Below, one piece after another: positions 35,845 to 47,331 of a DNA stretch of 63,518 bases. Source of the stretch: Rhodobiaceae bacterium (lineage in GTDB: Bacteria; Pseudomonadota; Alphaproteobacteria; Parvibaculales; Parvibaculaceae); assembly GCA_002715765.1 (NCBI GenBank), contig PAZY01000053.1:1-63518 (forward strand), read 5' to 3'. The position numbers and the translations under genes were made by a program. Position 1 is the stretch's first letter, and every line of letters starts with the position of its first letter. The notes beneath the pieces were generated by a model. That model saw only the letters and a list, made by a program, of their open reading frames with translations, did not search any database and had not been told where the DNA came from.

Positions 35845-37227
35845 TCAGCGATACATGACGCTTTTCACTGCCGCGACGACTTCCGCCGCGCTTGGCAGTG
35901 CAAGCTTTTCAAGGTTGGCCGCATAGGGCATTGGAACGTCTTTGCCCGACACGCGCAGAACGGGGGCATCAAGATAATCGAACGCCTTTTCCTGCACTTG
36001 CATAGCAATCTCTGACGCGATACCGCAGACGGGCCATGTCTCTTCCACGATCACCAGACGATTGGTTTTCCGTACCGAGGTGATGACTGTTTCAGTATCC
36101 AGCGGACGGAGTGTGCGCATGTCGATGATCTCAACATTAATCCCTTCACTCTCCAGTGTCTCCGCCGCAGCGAGTGCATAGGTCAACCCATGGCTGAAAG
36201 AAACGATGGTTGCGTCTGATCCTTCCTTCAACACCTTTGCCTTGCCAATGGGGACAATCCAGTCATCAACCTCCGGCACGTCAAATGTTTTGCCGTAGAG
36301 AATTTCGTTCTCCAGGAAAACAACCGGGTTCGGGTCGCGGATTGCCGCCTTAAGCAATCCTTTGGCATCTGCGGCCGAGTAAGGTGCCACCACTTTCAGC
36401 CCCGGAATGTGCGCATACCAGGAGGAGTAATCCTGGCTGTGCTGCGCACCCACGCGGGCGGCCGGGCCGTTTGGTCCGCGAAAAACGATCGGGCAGGACA
36501 TTTGTCCACCCGACATGTAGCGGGTCTTGGCAGCCGAATTTATGATCTGATCAATTGCCTGCATGGCAAAGTTAAATGTCATGAATTCAACGATCGGCCT
36601 GAGGCCGGCCATCGCCGCCCCGGTGCCGAGACCGGCGAAACCGTGTTCTGTGATCGGCGTATCAATCACCCTGCGGTCGCCAAACTCATCCAGCAAACCC
36701 TGAGTGACCTTGTAAGCCCCCTGATATTGCGCAACCTCTTCGCCCATGACAAAAACATTATCGTCCAAGCGCATTTCCTCGGCCATTGCATCCCGCAACG
36801 CCTCCCGTACCGTGGTCGGGCGCATGGTTACACCTTCCGGCACGTCTGGGTCGCGAAGATCTTGTGCGGTCTTCGGCGCTTCCGGTGCTGTATCTGAGGC
36901 TGTTTCCCCGGCTGGCTGTTGAGTTGGCGCGGGAGCAGACGCCGGTGTTGATACGGAGGTGTGCGTCGCGGCTCCGGCCTCCTCACCCTCCTCCAGGAGG
37001 ATTGCTATAGGCGCATTCACCGCGACATTTTCAGTGCCTTCCGCAACGATGATCTGGCCGATCCGTCCTTCGTCCACGGCCTCCAGCTCCATTGTTGCCT
37101 TATCTGTTTCTATCTCCGCGATCACATCGCCCGACTTTACCTCATCGCCTTCTTTCACCAGCCATTTGGCCAGCGTACCTTCTTCCATGGTCGGCGACAG
37201 GGCGGGCATCAAAATCTCTGTGCTCAT
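35845..37227 (-). CDS. pdhB: Pyruvate dehydrogenase E1 beta with lipoyl domain
   Basis: 460 residues from ATG 37227, preceded by GGGGAGG and overlapping the pdhA stop. A lipoyl domain (1-80, Lys43 in [11 protein letters not shown]) is joined by an Ala/Pro/Thr linker to the transketolase-like E1 beta part (about 135-460), with [18 protein letters not shown] and [16 protein letters not shown]. The N-terminal lipoyl domain on E1 beta is characteristic of alphaproteobacteria. Forms an alpha2-beta2 tetramer with PdhA. Confidence 0.94.
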   Translation of the reverse strand: MSTEILMPALSPTMEEGTLAKWLVKEGDEVKSGDVIAEIETDKATMELEAVDEGRIGQIIVAEGTENVAVNAPIAILLEEGEEAGAATHTSVSTPASAPAPTQQPAGETASDTAPEAPKTAQDLRDPDVPEGVTMRPTTVREALRDAMAEEMRLDDNVFVMGEEVAQYQGAYKVTQGLLDEFGDRRVIDTPITEHGFAGLGTGAAMAGLRPIVEFMTFNFAMQAIDQIINSAAKTRYMSGGQMSCPIVFRGPNGPAARVGAQHSQDYSSWYAHIPGLKVVAPYSAADAKGLLKAAIRDPNPVVFLENEILYGKTFDVPEVDDWIVPIGKAKVLKEGSDATIVSFSHGLTYALAAAETLESEGINVEIIDMRTLRPLDTETVITSVRKTNRLVIVEETWPVCGIASEIAMQVQEKAFDYLDAPVLRVSGKDVPMPYAANLEKLALPSAAEVVAAVKSVMYR

Positions 37228-38378
37228 GACTGCACCTCCCCGGCTGGTGACGGCGCGACAATATCTGTCCACAGTTCCGAGGGATCCGGTTCAGGACTTT
37301 CCTGTGCAAAATTCGCGGCCTCCATTACGAGCGCCCGAACTTCTGTATCGATTTTCTTCAATGCAGCCTCGTCCAGCACTCCGGCTTTCAGAATGCGGGC
37401 CTTGACCTGCTCTAGCGGGTCATGCTCTTCGCGCATCTTGTTCACCTCTTCGCGCGCCCGGTATTTTGCCGGGTCAGACATGGAATGCCCGCGATAGCGA
37501 TAGGTGTTCATTTCCAGAATATAGGGGCCTTTGCCTGACCGGCAGAAATCAGCGGCGCGATTTGCCGCATCTGCAACGGCGCGCACATCCATACCATCCA
37601 CCTGCTCACCGGGAATGTTGAAACTCACGCCACGCTTGGACAGATCTGTCTGAGCTGAGGCACGGCTGATTGCGGTGCCCATCGCATATTGGTTGTTCTC
37701 GATGACATAGACAACGGGGAGCTGCCAAAGCTCAGCCATGTTAAAGCTCTCGTAGACTTGGCCCTGATTGGCCGCACCATCACCAAAATAGACATATGAG
37801 ACATTGTCATTGCCGCGGTAGCGATTGGCGAAAGCCAGACCTGTACCCAAAGACACTTGCGCCCCCACAATGCCATGACCGCCGTAGAAATCCTTCTCGC
37901 GCGAGAACATATGCATGGAGCCTCCCTTGCCCTTGGAGAGCCCGCCCTCGCGGCCTGTCAGCTCCGCCATTACGCCCTTGATATCCATGCCGCAAGCGAT
38001 CATATGGCCGTGATCCCGGTATCCGGTAATCACCTGATCCCCCTCTTTCACTGAGGTCTGCACGCCGACGACGACCGCCTCCTGCCCGATATAGAGGTGA
38101 CAGAAGCCACCAATCAGGCCCATGCCGTACATCTGGCCGGCCTTCTCCTCAAACCGACGAATGGTGAGCATCATCCGATAGGCATCGAGGTCCTGTTCAG
38201 GTGTGAAGTCCGGGATTTTCCCCGCAGGCTTTGGCGTCGGCACAGAGGATGGCTTGGTCGCGTTTCTAGCGCCCCCTTTCCGCTTAGCCGGCTTTTTTGT
38301 GGCCGACTTTTTTGCTGCCGTTTTGGGTGCCGATCTGGCGCCGGACTTTGGTTGGGTAGAGGGGGATTTGCCCGCCAT
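37224..38378 (-). CDS. pdhA: Pyruvate dehydrogenase E1 alpha
   Basis: 384 residues from ATG 38378; an upstream start adds ten residues without a better ribosome site. The first 55 residues are Lys/Ala/Pro/Ser-rich and disordered-looking ([14 protein letters not shown]), an extension seen in other alphaproteobacterial PdhA. The enzyme part has the thiamine-diphosphate motif [20 protein letters not shown] and the regulatory loop region with [14 protein letters not shown]. First gene of the PDH operon; 158 bases separate it from ftsB. Confidence 0.94.
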   Translation of the reverse strand: MAGKSPSTQPKSGARSAPKTAAKKSATKKPAKRKGGARNATKPSSVPTPKPAGKIPDFTPEQDLDAYRMMLTIRRFEEKAGQMYGMGLIGGFCHLYIGQEAVVVGVQTSVKEGDQVITGYRDHGHMIACGMDIKGVMAELTGREGGLSKGKGGSMHMFSREKDFYGGHGIVGAQVSLGTGLAFANRYRGNDNVSYVYFGDGAANQGQVYESFNMAELWQLPVVYVIENNQYAMGTAISRASAQTDLSKRGVSFNIPGEQVDGMDVRAVADAANRAADFCRSGKGPYILEMNTYRYRGHSMSDPAKYRAREEVNKMREEHDPLEQVKARILKAGVLDEAALKKIDTEVRALVMEAANFAQESPEPDPSELWTDIVAPSPAGEVQS

Positions 38379-38536
38379 GAAACTGGCCTCATTCGTTGAT
38401 CGCCGCACAGAAGGATACGGTTAACAAGGGCCAGACTAGACTTCAATGTTTGGGATTGTGTGAAAATTTTTCTGTTTAACTGAATTTCAGTTAATTCAGA
38501 TATTCCCTTAAAAACCAAATGCTTATTTGGTTTGGA

Positions 38537-38866
38537 CTACCGCAAATCTCGATAAATTGTCAGTTCGTCAGGGCGTGCGATCCCTAACGTTGCACGCGCG
38601 CGTTCGTCCAGAAGATCGGGATCCAGGCTCTCGGGCCTGAGTAACGCGACGTGATGTTCCATCCGTTCACGCTCTTCGCGAACCGTCGCTAGGTCTGAGT
38701 TCAGCGTTTCAAGTTCAACCGACAGTGCGCGCCAGTTCTCCAAACTCTGTTCTCCACCCACGGCGGAAAAAGCAAAATAGGTGAGAATAAGTGCGCAGAC
38801 GATCGGCAGCACCAGCAGGCGCAGCTTCAAAGGTTCGCGGGTTGTGACAAGACCAAATCGTTCCAT
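38537..38866 (-). CDS. Cell-division protein FtsB/DivIC-like
   Basis: 109 residues: a short cytoplasmic start, one membrane span (about 18-38, LVLPIVCALILTYFAFSAV) and a periplasmic coiled coil (about 46-80) followed by a short conserved tail (DPDLLDERARATLGIA). This is the septum formation initiator family, part of the FtsQBL complex. Located between the GST gene and pdhA, a usual place near enolase and PDH genes in this class. Confidence 0.85.
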   Translation of the reverse strand: MERFGLVTTREPLKLRLLVLPIVCALILTYFAFSAVGGEQSLENWRALSVELETLNSDLATVREERERMEHHVALLRPESLDPDLLDERARATLGIARPDELTIYRDLR

Positions 38867-38964
38867 GACTTGAGAGAATCACAAGTCGATTCGTCCCGTC
38901 AAGGGAAAATGATTCGGGAATCTCTCAATGAGTCCAAATAGTTGTGGATTGTTTAGCGGTGTCG

Positions 38965-39618
38965 TTAGGGGCCGGTTCTGACAGGAAAATCGATCTCCGG
39001 ATCGCCCGTCTTCCACTGCGCGTACTTGCCCATCACGTTTTTGAACCGTGAAGAACTGAGAAAGCGTTCCAGCCAGACTTTAAGGTACGGCCAGTCTTGC
39101 CTGTCGAACCAGTCCCGGTCGGTATTCGCAAACTGCCTGACGAACGGCAGAATGGCGTAGTCCGCAAGACGCGCGTCGCCACCCAACAACCAGGGGCCCT
39201 CTGCCAACCGTTCGTTCAGCGCAACAAGATAGGGCATTGCCGCACTACGATGCTGCTCCGCCACAGCCCCGTCATACCGGTTTGAATATTTGTAGCGATC
39301 CAGATGGTGTTTGAACGGGCCATCAATATCAGCAATCAGTTCCGCACTCTTGGGTTCTTCAACCAGCCAGTTCTCCGGGTCATGCTGCTTCAAGGCCCAG
39401 TACATAATATCGAGGCTCTCTTCAAGGATGGTGCCGTCGACGGTTCTCAACACCGGAACTGTACCCTTGGGCGAGACAGCCAGCATCTCTTCTGGCTTAT
39501 CGCGCAGCACCACTTCTCGCAGACGCACGGCCTGTCCACTCACATCCAGAGCCAGCCTTGCACGCATGGCATAGGGACAGCGACGGAAGGAATAGAGAAC
39601 GGGGCGTGTCACGGTCAT
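38965..39618 (-). CDS. Glutathione S-transferase-like protein
   Basis: 217 residues. Thioredoxin-fold N-terminal domain (YSFRRCPYAMRARLAL, then SPKGTVPVL with cis-proline, and EESLDIMYWAL) and an all-helical C-terminal domain. The CPYA motif suggests a glutaredoxin-like or cysteine-type GST. Substrate unknown. Twenty-six bases downstream of trhO. Confidence 0.8.
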   Translation of the reverse strand: MTVTRPVLYSFRRCPYAMRARLALDVSGQAVRLREVVLRDKPEEMLAVSPKGTVPVLRTVDGTILEESLDIMYWALKQHDPENWLVEEPKSAELIADIDGPFKHHLDRYKYSNRYDGAVAEQHRSAAMPYLVALNERLAEGPWLLGGDARLADYAILPFVRQFANTDRDWFDRQDWPYLKVWLERFLSSSRFKNVMGKYAQWKTGDPEIDFPVRTGP

Positions 39619-39644
39619 TTTTGATTGCTCACCATTCGCGATAT

Positions 39645-40631
39645 CTAGGCCTCAGGCTCTTCGGCTGTGACAGACTCTGCGGGACCGTCAAAACTGGCGC
39701 CCAGGTGCTTTTCCTGCCGCGCTCGGGCCAACTCCATCTGCTGCTGCCGCGCAGCGAAACGTGCTTTCTGTTCAGACGTCGACAGATCAATACAATGTGG
39801 GCAGCTGACCCCCAACTCATAAGTTGGTGATGCCTTATCTTCTTCCGAAATTGGCATGCGGCAAGCGTGGCACATGTCATACGCGCCCAATTCCAAACCA
39901 TGGCGGACAGATACGCGTTGATCAAAAACGAAGCATTCCCCACGCCACAGGCTTTCCTTTTCCGGCACGGTTTCCAGATATTTGAGGATCCCCCCTTCCA
40001 GGTGGAATACTTCGGGAAATCCTTCCGATTTCATATAGGCACTGGCCTTTTCGCAGCGGATACCGCCTGTGCAGAACATGGCAACCTTCGGGGTTCTGCC
40101 ACTTTCCTCTGCGCGTTGTTTGAGTGCTTCAACCCAGTCCGGAAACTCCCGAAAGCTTTTTGTTTTCGGGTCGATAGCCCGGTCAAACGTACCAATGGCG
40201 ACTTCGTAGTCATTGCGCGTATCCACGACGATTACATCGGGGTCTGAGATAAGTTCGTTCCAGTTCTCCGGCTTCACATAAGTCCCTACGATCTGCTTGG
40301 GATCGACCGCGGGCTTGCCCATCGTCACAATTTCTTTTTTCAGCCGGACTTTCAGACGATGAAACGGCATTTCTTCGGCGTGGGAATATTTAAGGCTCAT
40401 GCCTTCAAATCTGGGTTCCGCCTGAAGATAGGCAATAACGGCCGCAATGCCTTGTGCGGAGCCTGCAATGGTACCGTTGATCCCCTCTTCCGCCAGCAAC
40501 AAAGTCCCCGTAACCCCTTGAGAAAGGCACAGCTCTTTCAGTGGTTCCTGCATGGATGCATAGTCTGGTAGCGCCGCAAATTTATAGAGAGCGGCGACAG
40601 TGATCGGCGGTTCGTTGGTCATTTCAGTCAT
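39645..40631 (-). CDS. trhO: tRNA uridine-34 hydroxylase TrhO (rhodanese fold)
   Basis: 328 residues from ATG 40631; an ATG three codons on is equally good. An N-terminal ferredoxin-like domain, a rhodanese domain with the active-site loop [11 protein letters not shown] and EGGILKYL, and a C-terminal domain with clustered cysteines ([27 protein letters not shown]). These match YceA/TrhO, which makes 5-hydroxyuridine at tRNA position 34. Confidence 0.88.
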   Translation of the reverse strand: MTEMTNEPPITVAALYKFAALPDYASMQEPLKELCLSQGVTGTLLLAEEGINGTIAGSAQGIAAVIAYLQAEPRFEGMSLKYSHAEEMPFHRLKVRLKKEIVTMGKPAVDPKQIVGTYVKPENWNELISDPDVIVVDTRNDYEVAIGTFDRAIDPKTKSFREFPDWVEALKQRAEESGRTPKVAMFCTGGIRCEKASAYMKSEGFPEVFHLEGGILKYLETVPEKESLWRGECFVFDQRVSVRHGLELGAYDMCHACRMPISEEDKASPTYELGVSCPHCIDLSTSEQKARFAARQQQMELARARQEKHLGASFDGPAESVTAEEPEA

Positions 40632-40821
40632 TCCGGTTACGCATGTCCGCCCGCTCGTACAATTTTGAAGGCCAAAGGGCAAGCTGGAAAGCCACAAAAA
40701 AATTCTGGTTTATTCACAATATCGGAAAATGGGTGCCTCTCCGTCTGGTTTTGCTGAAATTTAGATTTCCTCAAATTTCGGCCCCTAGATTAATGCCTTC
40801 AGCAAGCTTTTTGGTTCCACC

Positions 40822-41403
40822 ATGACCTTTGACGAAATCAGTGCCTCATCTTCTGCGCCGCTACAATTTAATGCCTTCATTGATTGTTATCGATCTGCGC
40901 AACAAGAAGACGGCATTGGTGTCAAATCCGCCTTACCATTCAGAGCCTTTGCACCGCTGATGGCAGACATTACCTTGCTTGAATTTGTCGATAATCAGGC
41001 ACTCCCCTACAGGCTCGCCGGCGAGAACGTGCTGGAGCGTATGGGGCGCGATGTTATCGGCAAGGATTTCCTTGATTACATCCCACCGGCATTGCGGTTC
41101 GAATCCCTGACCGCCCATCGGGCCATGTGCTCGCTGCCTTGCGGTTATTACATGATCTACGAGAACGAATATGTCAGCGGACAGCGTGTCAAAGCAGAGA
41201 CAATGACCCTGCCGTTGAAGAAATCCACTTCCGGGGCCGCCAACTTCTTCCTCAGCTATCACATTCATCACAAGGTCACGGGAGTCAACCTGCACGAGAA
41301 GAACGCGGCGCTCATTGTCGGATACGAGTTGAGTACTTTTGTTGATATCGGGTATGGCCTCCCGGAATCTGCAACACACGAGGCTGCTCCCGCCCGAGCC
41401 TGA
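40822..41403 (+). CDS. PAS_5-family protein, first of a tandem pair
   Basis: 193 residues forming one PAS-like domain: PLMADITLLEFVDNQALPYRLAGENV, then ERMGRDVIGKDFLDYI, and GYYMIYENEYVSGQRVKAETMTLPL. This is the alphaproteobacterial PAS_5 pattern (short PAS proteins without an output domain). No kinase or DNA-binding part. The next gene encodes a paralogue. Role unknown; possibly signalling in the cytosol. Confidence 0.75.
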   Translation: MTFDEISASSSAPLQFNAFIDCYRSAQQEDGIGVKSALPFRAFAPLMADITLLEFVDNQALPYRLAGENVLERMGRDVIGKDFLDYIPPALRFESLTAHRAMCSLPCGYYMIYENEYVSGQRVKAETMTLPLKKSTSGAANFFLSYHIHHKVTGVNLHEKNAALIVGYELSTFVDIGYGLPESATHEAAPARA

Positions 41404-41558
41404 TGATGCGAGTTTATGACGCTTGTCCACGCATCTCTTCGTCGCCGGACAAGGTTAACAAAAACTTACAAAGGCATTTCCTAAACGGCCCTATCCCAAA
41501 ACGGCGTTACACTTTGTAAATCTAGTGTCCGGATACTGATTAACGGGCAAGTATTCGG

Positions 41559-42227
41559 ATGGTGGTAAAGCAGATGAACCTGGAACAGGTCCTGGCAAGA
41601 ACGCACGCGCAGCAAAAGCTCCGTCTTTTGTTTGACTGCTATGCGCAGGCTGCCGATGAAACAGGTGTGCTTGTCAAAGACCAGCTTCCGATGAGGCAAC
41701 TTGCCTCGCTGATGGGAGACATCACACTCTTCGAGCTGACAGACGACGATCAGATTATCTACAGACTTGCCGGGCAGAATATTCTTGATCGTATGGGTAT
41801 TCCGCTTCAGGGGCGCGACATGCTTGACTTCGTTCACCCGGACAATCACGCCTACATGCTCTACGCCCACAAGATGGTGCTGAGACGGTGCTGTGGCTAT
41901 TTGATGATTTTTGAAGCCACTTACTCGTCCGGCAATATTCGTCGTATCGAGGCCCTTCGGTTGCCCATGCGGGCGCACGAGGGAGCGAAGCTCAATGGCT
42001 TTCTTGGATTTAATATTCACCGGGAGATTGTCGGTATTGGCGATCTGGACAACACGCCCGAAATTCTTCTGACAGGCGAGAGCGAATTTTCAAGCTTCTT
42101 TGATTTGGGCAGAGGCGTCCCCAGTGCGCATGAGGAAAGCTCCGAGGATATGAAGGCGCTCTACCACCGGGCTGTTTTTGGTACGCCTCCTCAGTCCGGC
42201 ACGGCCCCGGGGCAGATCTGCACCTGA
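41559..42227 (+). CDS. PAS_5-family protein, second of a tandem pair
   Basis: 222 residues, similar along its length to the preceding gene product: SLMGDITLFELTDDDQIIYRLAGQNI, DRMGIPLQGRDMLDFV, GYLMIFEATYSSGNIRRIEALRLPM. ATG 41559 has no strong ribosome site; ATG at codon 6 is an alternative. The pair probably arose by duplication, and 155 bases separate the genes. Function unknown. Confidence 0.75.
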   Translation: MVVKQMNLEQVLARTHAQQKLRLLFDCYAQAADETGVLVKDQLPMRQLASLMGDITLFELTDDDQIIYRLAGQNILDRMGIPLQGRDMLDFVHPDNHAYMLYAHKMVLRRCCGYLMIFEATYSSGNIRRIEALRLPMRAHEGAKLNGFLGFNIHREIVGIGDLDNTPEILLTGESEFSSFFDLGRGVPSAHEESSEDMKALYHRAVFGTPPQSGTAPGQICT

Positions 42228-42242
42228 TCATCGCGGTCCGAT

Positions 42243-42668
42243 TTATTCCGACGGCGGGCTTCGGCGCATCGCTTTAATGCTGCCCCTCTTTCCCTTGTCA
42301 TCCAAACGTTTCTTCTTCTGGGTTTTGCTCGGACGGGTTTTCACGCGAAAGCGTGGCGGAACGGCGGCCTCCTTGATGAAATTAAATAGGCGTTCGCGTG
42401 CGGCCTCCCGATTGAGGCTCTGGGTACGAAACTCTCTTGCTGTAATGGTCAGTACGCCGGTTGAAGAAAGCCGACGTCCCACCAGGCCCTTCAGGCGGGT
42501 TTTTACCGCATGCGTCAGAGCCTCTGTTTTCTCGAGATCAAACTTCAACTGAACGGCGGTTGCCAGCTTATTGACGTTCTGACCTCCCGGCCCGCCTGCC
42601 TGAATGAAACTCTCTTCGAGTTCAGCTTCGTCAATCTCGATTTGAGGTGTGATGCGTATCCTGGCCAT
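42243..42668 (-). CDS. arfB: Alternative ribosome-rescue factor ArfB
   Basis: 141 residues. The catalytic GGQ motif is in AGGPGGQNVNK (24-34), as in class I release factors, and the C-terminal tail is strongly basic (RVKTRPSKTQKKKR), as needed to enter the empty mRNA channel. Hydrolyses peptidyl-tRNA on stalled ribosomes. Nine bases after the flavoprotein gene on the same strand. Confidence 0.93.
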   Translation of the reverse strand: MARIRITPQIEIDEAELEESFIQAGGPGGQNVNKLATAVQLKFDLEKTEALTHAVKTRLKGLVGRRLSSTGVLTITAREFRTQSLNREAARERLFNFIKEAAVPPRFRVKTRPSKTQKKKRLDDKGKRGSIKAMRRSPPSE

Positions 42669-42677
42669 GGCGCACTC

Positions 42678-43886
42678 TCACACCGCCTTCAGATAAGCTG
42701 CAACGGCGACACCGCAGGTCCGGCCCGTCGCCATGCACGCATTAAGGAGATAACCACCGGTCGGTGCTTCCCAGTCCAGCATTTCCCCAGTGCAGAACGT
42801 GCCGGGCTTCGCTGTCAGCATAAACCCGTCATCCAGTGCTTCAAAGCTCACACCACCTGCTGACGAGATTGCTTCTTCTATGGGGCGGGCACCCGTGAGT
42901 TTGATCGGCAGGCTCTTGATCGCGCCGGCCAGCGCGTCAACATCGTCGAGCTTATCGGCTGCACATTCGCGCAAAAGATTTGCTTTGGCTCCTGACAGGA
43001 AAACTGTCTTCTTCAAATGGGTTGCGAGGCTTTTTGTGCCCCGCGGTTTGGAAAGTCGTGCGATAACTTTTTCCAGCGGCACATCCGGCATAAGGTCGAG
43101 ACGCAGCGTCGCCTCTCCCTTGTCCTTCATCATCTCCCTCAGCGTGCGCGCATGGGCATAGATGCCGCTGCCCTCCACCCCGTACTCCGTGACAACAAAC
43201 TCGCCATTGGTGCGAATGTCGTCGGCCGACAGGGCCACAGCCTTAACAGGCTCGCCTGCAAACCGCTCCTTGAAAAAATCAGACCACTCGACATTGAAAC
43301 CACAATTGGCGGGCTCGAATGGTTTCACGTTCACGTTCGCTTGCTTGAGTGCGGGCACCCAGCTTGCATCTGATCCAAGTTTCGGCCAACTCGCGCCGCC
43401 GAGCGCCAGAATAGTGGCTTCTGCCATTGTGGTTTTCAGGCCGTCCGGCGTCTCAAACTGGAGTGCGCCTGCCTCATCCCACCCTGTCCATTTGTGGCGC
43501 ACATGAACGCACATGCCGCGGGATTTCAAACGGCGGATCCAGGCCCTGAGCAAGGGGGCAGCCTTCATGCTTTTTGGAAAAACGTGACCTGATGTGCCGA
43601 CAAATGTTTTGGTGCCAAGTTCCAGCGCCCATTCCCGCACTGCCTCTGGCGGGAAATGATTGACCGCATTTTCCACATGGCCGCGAGCCTCACCAAAGTG
43701 AGACAGAAACGTGTCCAGTGGTTCAGCGTGGGTGAGGTTGAGACCACTTTTCCCCGCCATCAGGAACTTGCGTCCCAAGGACGGCATGGCGTCGAACAGA
43801 TCAACGCCGATGCCCCTTGCGGTCAGGGCTTCAGCCGCCATGAGCCCCGCGGGCCCACCGCCGATAATTGCTACCCTGACCTTCAT
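42678..43886 (-). CDS. HI0933/TIGR03862-type flavoprotein
   Basis: 402 residues. FAD-binding GGGPAGLMAAEAL near the N-terminus, the family's SLGRKFLMAGKSGLNLTHAE segment, and a C-terminal SAGGVSFEALDDGFM and GGYLLNACMATGRTCG ending. Belongs to the BaiN/HI0933 NAD(P)/FAD-dependent oxidoreductase group; substrate unknown. Lies between enolase and arfB in one direction. Confidence 0.85.
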   Translation of the reverse strand: MKVRVAIIGGGPAGLMAAEALTARGIGVDLFDAMPSLGRKFLMAGKSGLNLTHAEPLDTFLSHFGEARGHVENAVNHFPPEAVREWALELGTKTFVGTSGHVFPKSMKAAPLLRAWIRRLKSRGMCVHVRHKWTGWDEAGALQFETPDGLKTTMAEATILALGGASWPKLGSDASWVPALKQANVNVKPFEPANCGFNVEWSDFFKERFAGEPVKAVALSADDIRTNGEFVVTEYGVEGSGIYAHARTLREMMKDKGEATLRLDLMPDVPLEKVIARLSKPRGTKSLATHLKKTVFLSGAKANLLRECAADKLDDVDALAGAIKSLPIKLTGARPIEEAISSAGGVSFEALDDGFMLTAKPGTFCTGEMLDWEAPTGGYLLNACMATGRTCGVAVAAYLKAV

Positions 43887-43906
43887 GTTGTTTGTGCCTT
43901 TCAGGC

Positions 43907-45277
<1,371 letters not shown>

Positions 45278-45354
45278 TCAGCACTTTTTTGGCTCAGTGA
45301 GCGCAAAAGATGCCAAGGGGACAGTGATCGTGCATCGCCCCCTTGGAGCAGACG

Positions 45355-45783
45355 TTACCGTCCCAGACGTTTATCCAGGCTGATCGTATCTTCCTCCCTG
45401 AATGCCAGGAGAACCAGTGTGGCCGCAAATACGGTCAATGACGGGAAAAACAGGACTTCCCGTGTTTCTTCTGTCAGCAGGTACATTCCGAGAGGGTCGG
45501 CGATATATTTCCAGATGGCAAGCAGGCCGAGACCCAGCACGATTGACTGGACGGGATAGGCGATTTTCCGAAACAGGCCGAAGACAACAGCCAGACCCAA
45601 CAGAATTTGCAGAGCACCGAGCGGAACCTGAAGCATCTCGACGCTCAGAACACCGCCATAGTATTTTTCAGAGACGCCAATGGAGGCTTCGGGGGCTGCG
45701 ACCTTGATCAGGCCCCATATAGACAGGAGAAATCCGGTTCCCATTCGAAGCAACAGCAGTGAGACGGGCTTTAGCATGATCAT
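45355..45783 (-). CDS. DoxX-like membrane protein
   Basis: 142 residues with four membrane helices and the family's early segment LLLLRMGTGFLLSIWGLIK, followed by LQILLGLAVVFGLFRK. Short cytoplasmic tail. DoxX-type proteins have loosely defined roles, often linked to quinones or oxidative stress. No operon partner: 170 bases from enolase. Confidence 0.7.
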   Translation of the reverse strand: MIMLKPVSLLLLRMGTGFLLSIWGLIKVAAPEASIGVSEKYYGGVLSVEMLQVPLGALQILLGLAVVFGLFRKIAYPVQSIVLGLGLLAIWKYIADPLGMYLLTEETREVLFFPSLTVFAATLVLLAFREEDTISLDKRLGR

Positions 45784-45989
45784 TTCTTTCGATTGTTCTT
45801 TGTGATGTAGCCATTATTGGAAGCGAGCGTCTGTGCCCACCTTATTGGATCAGAATTAGCAATTCCCGCGCTGAACCGACAATTAAGCTCTCAACACATC
45901 TGCGTGATAACAGAGCGATCAAGCAGCGGGGCTTGGTTCGTGTCCTGATTTAGGAGAAACACTCCGCGCTCTCCCGCGTATGCGATCCC

Positions 45990-46508
45990 TCACGAACACC
46001 CTTCCACCCACTCCAGCTCTGGATAGCGCCCCACACGGAACGCCTGGACCTTGCCTTCGGACACGTTGAAAATGAGCCCCGCACTTTCTGACAGGGTTAT
46101 CTGATAGTCCGTTCCCTGTTCATCATACTTGTTGGGCTCGACAACAGCCTTATCCCCAAAGGCCGCGATGATTTCATCTTCCAGACTCCCGATGCCCAGA
46201 CCGTTCTCCAGTGTGGCGCCCTTTTCTCCCAGTTCGATACGGGCAACTTTCCCGTCTATTGTCATAATGAAAACGGGACCATTGTCTGTCTCCGCGCGGG
46301 CATAGGTGCATCCATATGTCTCTTCCTGAATACGGGGGATGTCCGCTGCCAGTGTTTCATTGATCCGGATCGTCCCGAAGCCTGCCTTTGTAAGAAATGG
46401 CCCCTGAGCTGCAACCTGCCCAGCCTCACTCCCGGCTGGCCTTTCCTTCGTGCAGGCCGCAGGAACCCCCGCCAAGACTGCCACAATTACCAGTGCTCTT
46501 GTTTTCAT
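45990..46508 (-). CDS. Putative lipoprotein, unknown function
   Basis: 172 residues from ATG 46508 with AGAGGGGGAAA upstream. A lipoprotein signal: MKTRALVIVAVLAGVPAAC, with the lipobox VPAAC and cysteine at residue 19. The mature part is beta-strand-rich and acidic, with a GLGIGSLEDEIIAAFG segment resembling periplasmic RsiX/DUF-type domains. No recognised family. Divergent from queC; 106 bases lie between the two starts. Confidence 0.65.
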   Translation of the reverse strand: MKTRALVIVAVLAGVPAACTKERPAGSEAGQVAAQGPFLTKAGFGTIRINETLAADIPRIQEETYGCTYARAETDNGPVFIMTIDGKVARIELGEKGATLENGLGIGSLEDEIIAAFGDKAVVEPNKYDEQGTDYQITLSESAGLIFNVSEGKVQAFRVGRYPELEWVEGCS

Positions 46509-46614
46509 GTTTCCCCCTCTAATCTGGGAGTGTGCCCCCGATCCAGGTAAGATGAAAGTGTGACGCAGGCTGGAATGCTTGACCTTTGCGCTCAAAGGCG
46601 GTTCAACACCCCCC

Positions 46615-47328
46615 ATGACAGTACACACGACAGTTCCGGCAAAAGCCTTGGTTCTCTTCTCCGGTGGGCAGGATTCCACCGTTTGCCTCGCCTGGGCGCT
46701 TTCGCGCTTTGATGCGGTGGAAACCATCGGCTTTGACTATGGTCAGGGGCACCATGTGGAGCTTGAATGCCGTTTGACGGTGCTCGACCAGCTTAAAGCG
46801 GCCTTCCCTGACTGGGCGTCAAAGCTGGGGCCGGACCATGTTCTGGCGCTGAACGCCCTCGGTGCCATCAGTGAGACGGCGCTCACCCGCGATCAGGAGA
46901 TCGAAATGGGGGAAAACGGGCTCCCCAACACCTTCGTCCCCGGACGCAACCTCCTGTTCCTGACCTATGCGGCGGCACTCGGCTATCGCCGTGGGGCGAG
47001 CCATCTTGTCGGCGGCATGTGCGAAACGGATTTTTCCGGTTATCCCGATTGCCGGAACGACACACTTCAGACGCTCGCCAAGGCGCTTTCGCTCGGTATG
47101 GACCGCGAGATCATGATCGAGACACCGCTTATGTGGATCGACAAGGCCGCGACATGGGCCATGGCGGAAACGCTGGGTGGTGCGGCACTCACGCAGCTCA
47201 TCATTGAGGACACCCATACCTGCTACCGGGGAGAGCGCACCAAACGCCATGAATGGGGTTATGGGTGTGGCACCTGCCCCGCCTGCGAGCTGCGCGCCAA
47301 TGGCTATGCCAACTGGCAGAAGGGCTGA
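46615..47328 (+). CDS. queC: 7-cyano-7-deazaguanine synthase QueC
   Basis: 237 residues from ATG 46615; a TTG 12 codons earlier is possible. The PP-loop [11 protein letters not shown] (14-24) binds ATP and a C-terminal zinc site uses four cysteines ([19 protein letters not shown], then ACEL). Converts carboxydeazaguanine to preQ0. First of four contiguous genes that together make preQ1 for queuosine in tRNA. No riboswitch was seen upstream. Confidence 0.94.
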   Translation: MTVHTTVPAKALVLFSGGQDSTVCLAWALSRFDAVETIGFDYGQGHHVELECRLTVLDQLKAAFPDWASKLGPDHVLALNALGAISETALTRDQEIEMGENGLPNTFVPGRNLLFLTYAAALGYRRGASHLVGGMCETDFSGYPDCRNDTLQTLAKALSLGMDREIMIETPLMWIDKAATWAMAETLGGAALTQLIIEDTHTCYRGERTKRHEWGYGCGTCPACELRANGYANWQKG

Positions 47329-47331
47329 TCC

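Noticed and set aside
46509-46614. preQ1 riboswitch before the que operon
   Set aside because: No match to the preQ1 aptamer core was seen; only a short CCTTTG/CAAAGG hairpin is present.
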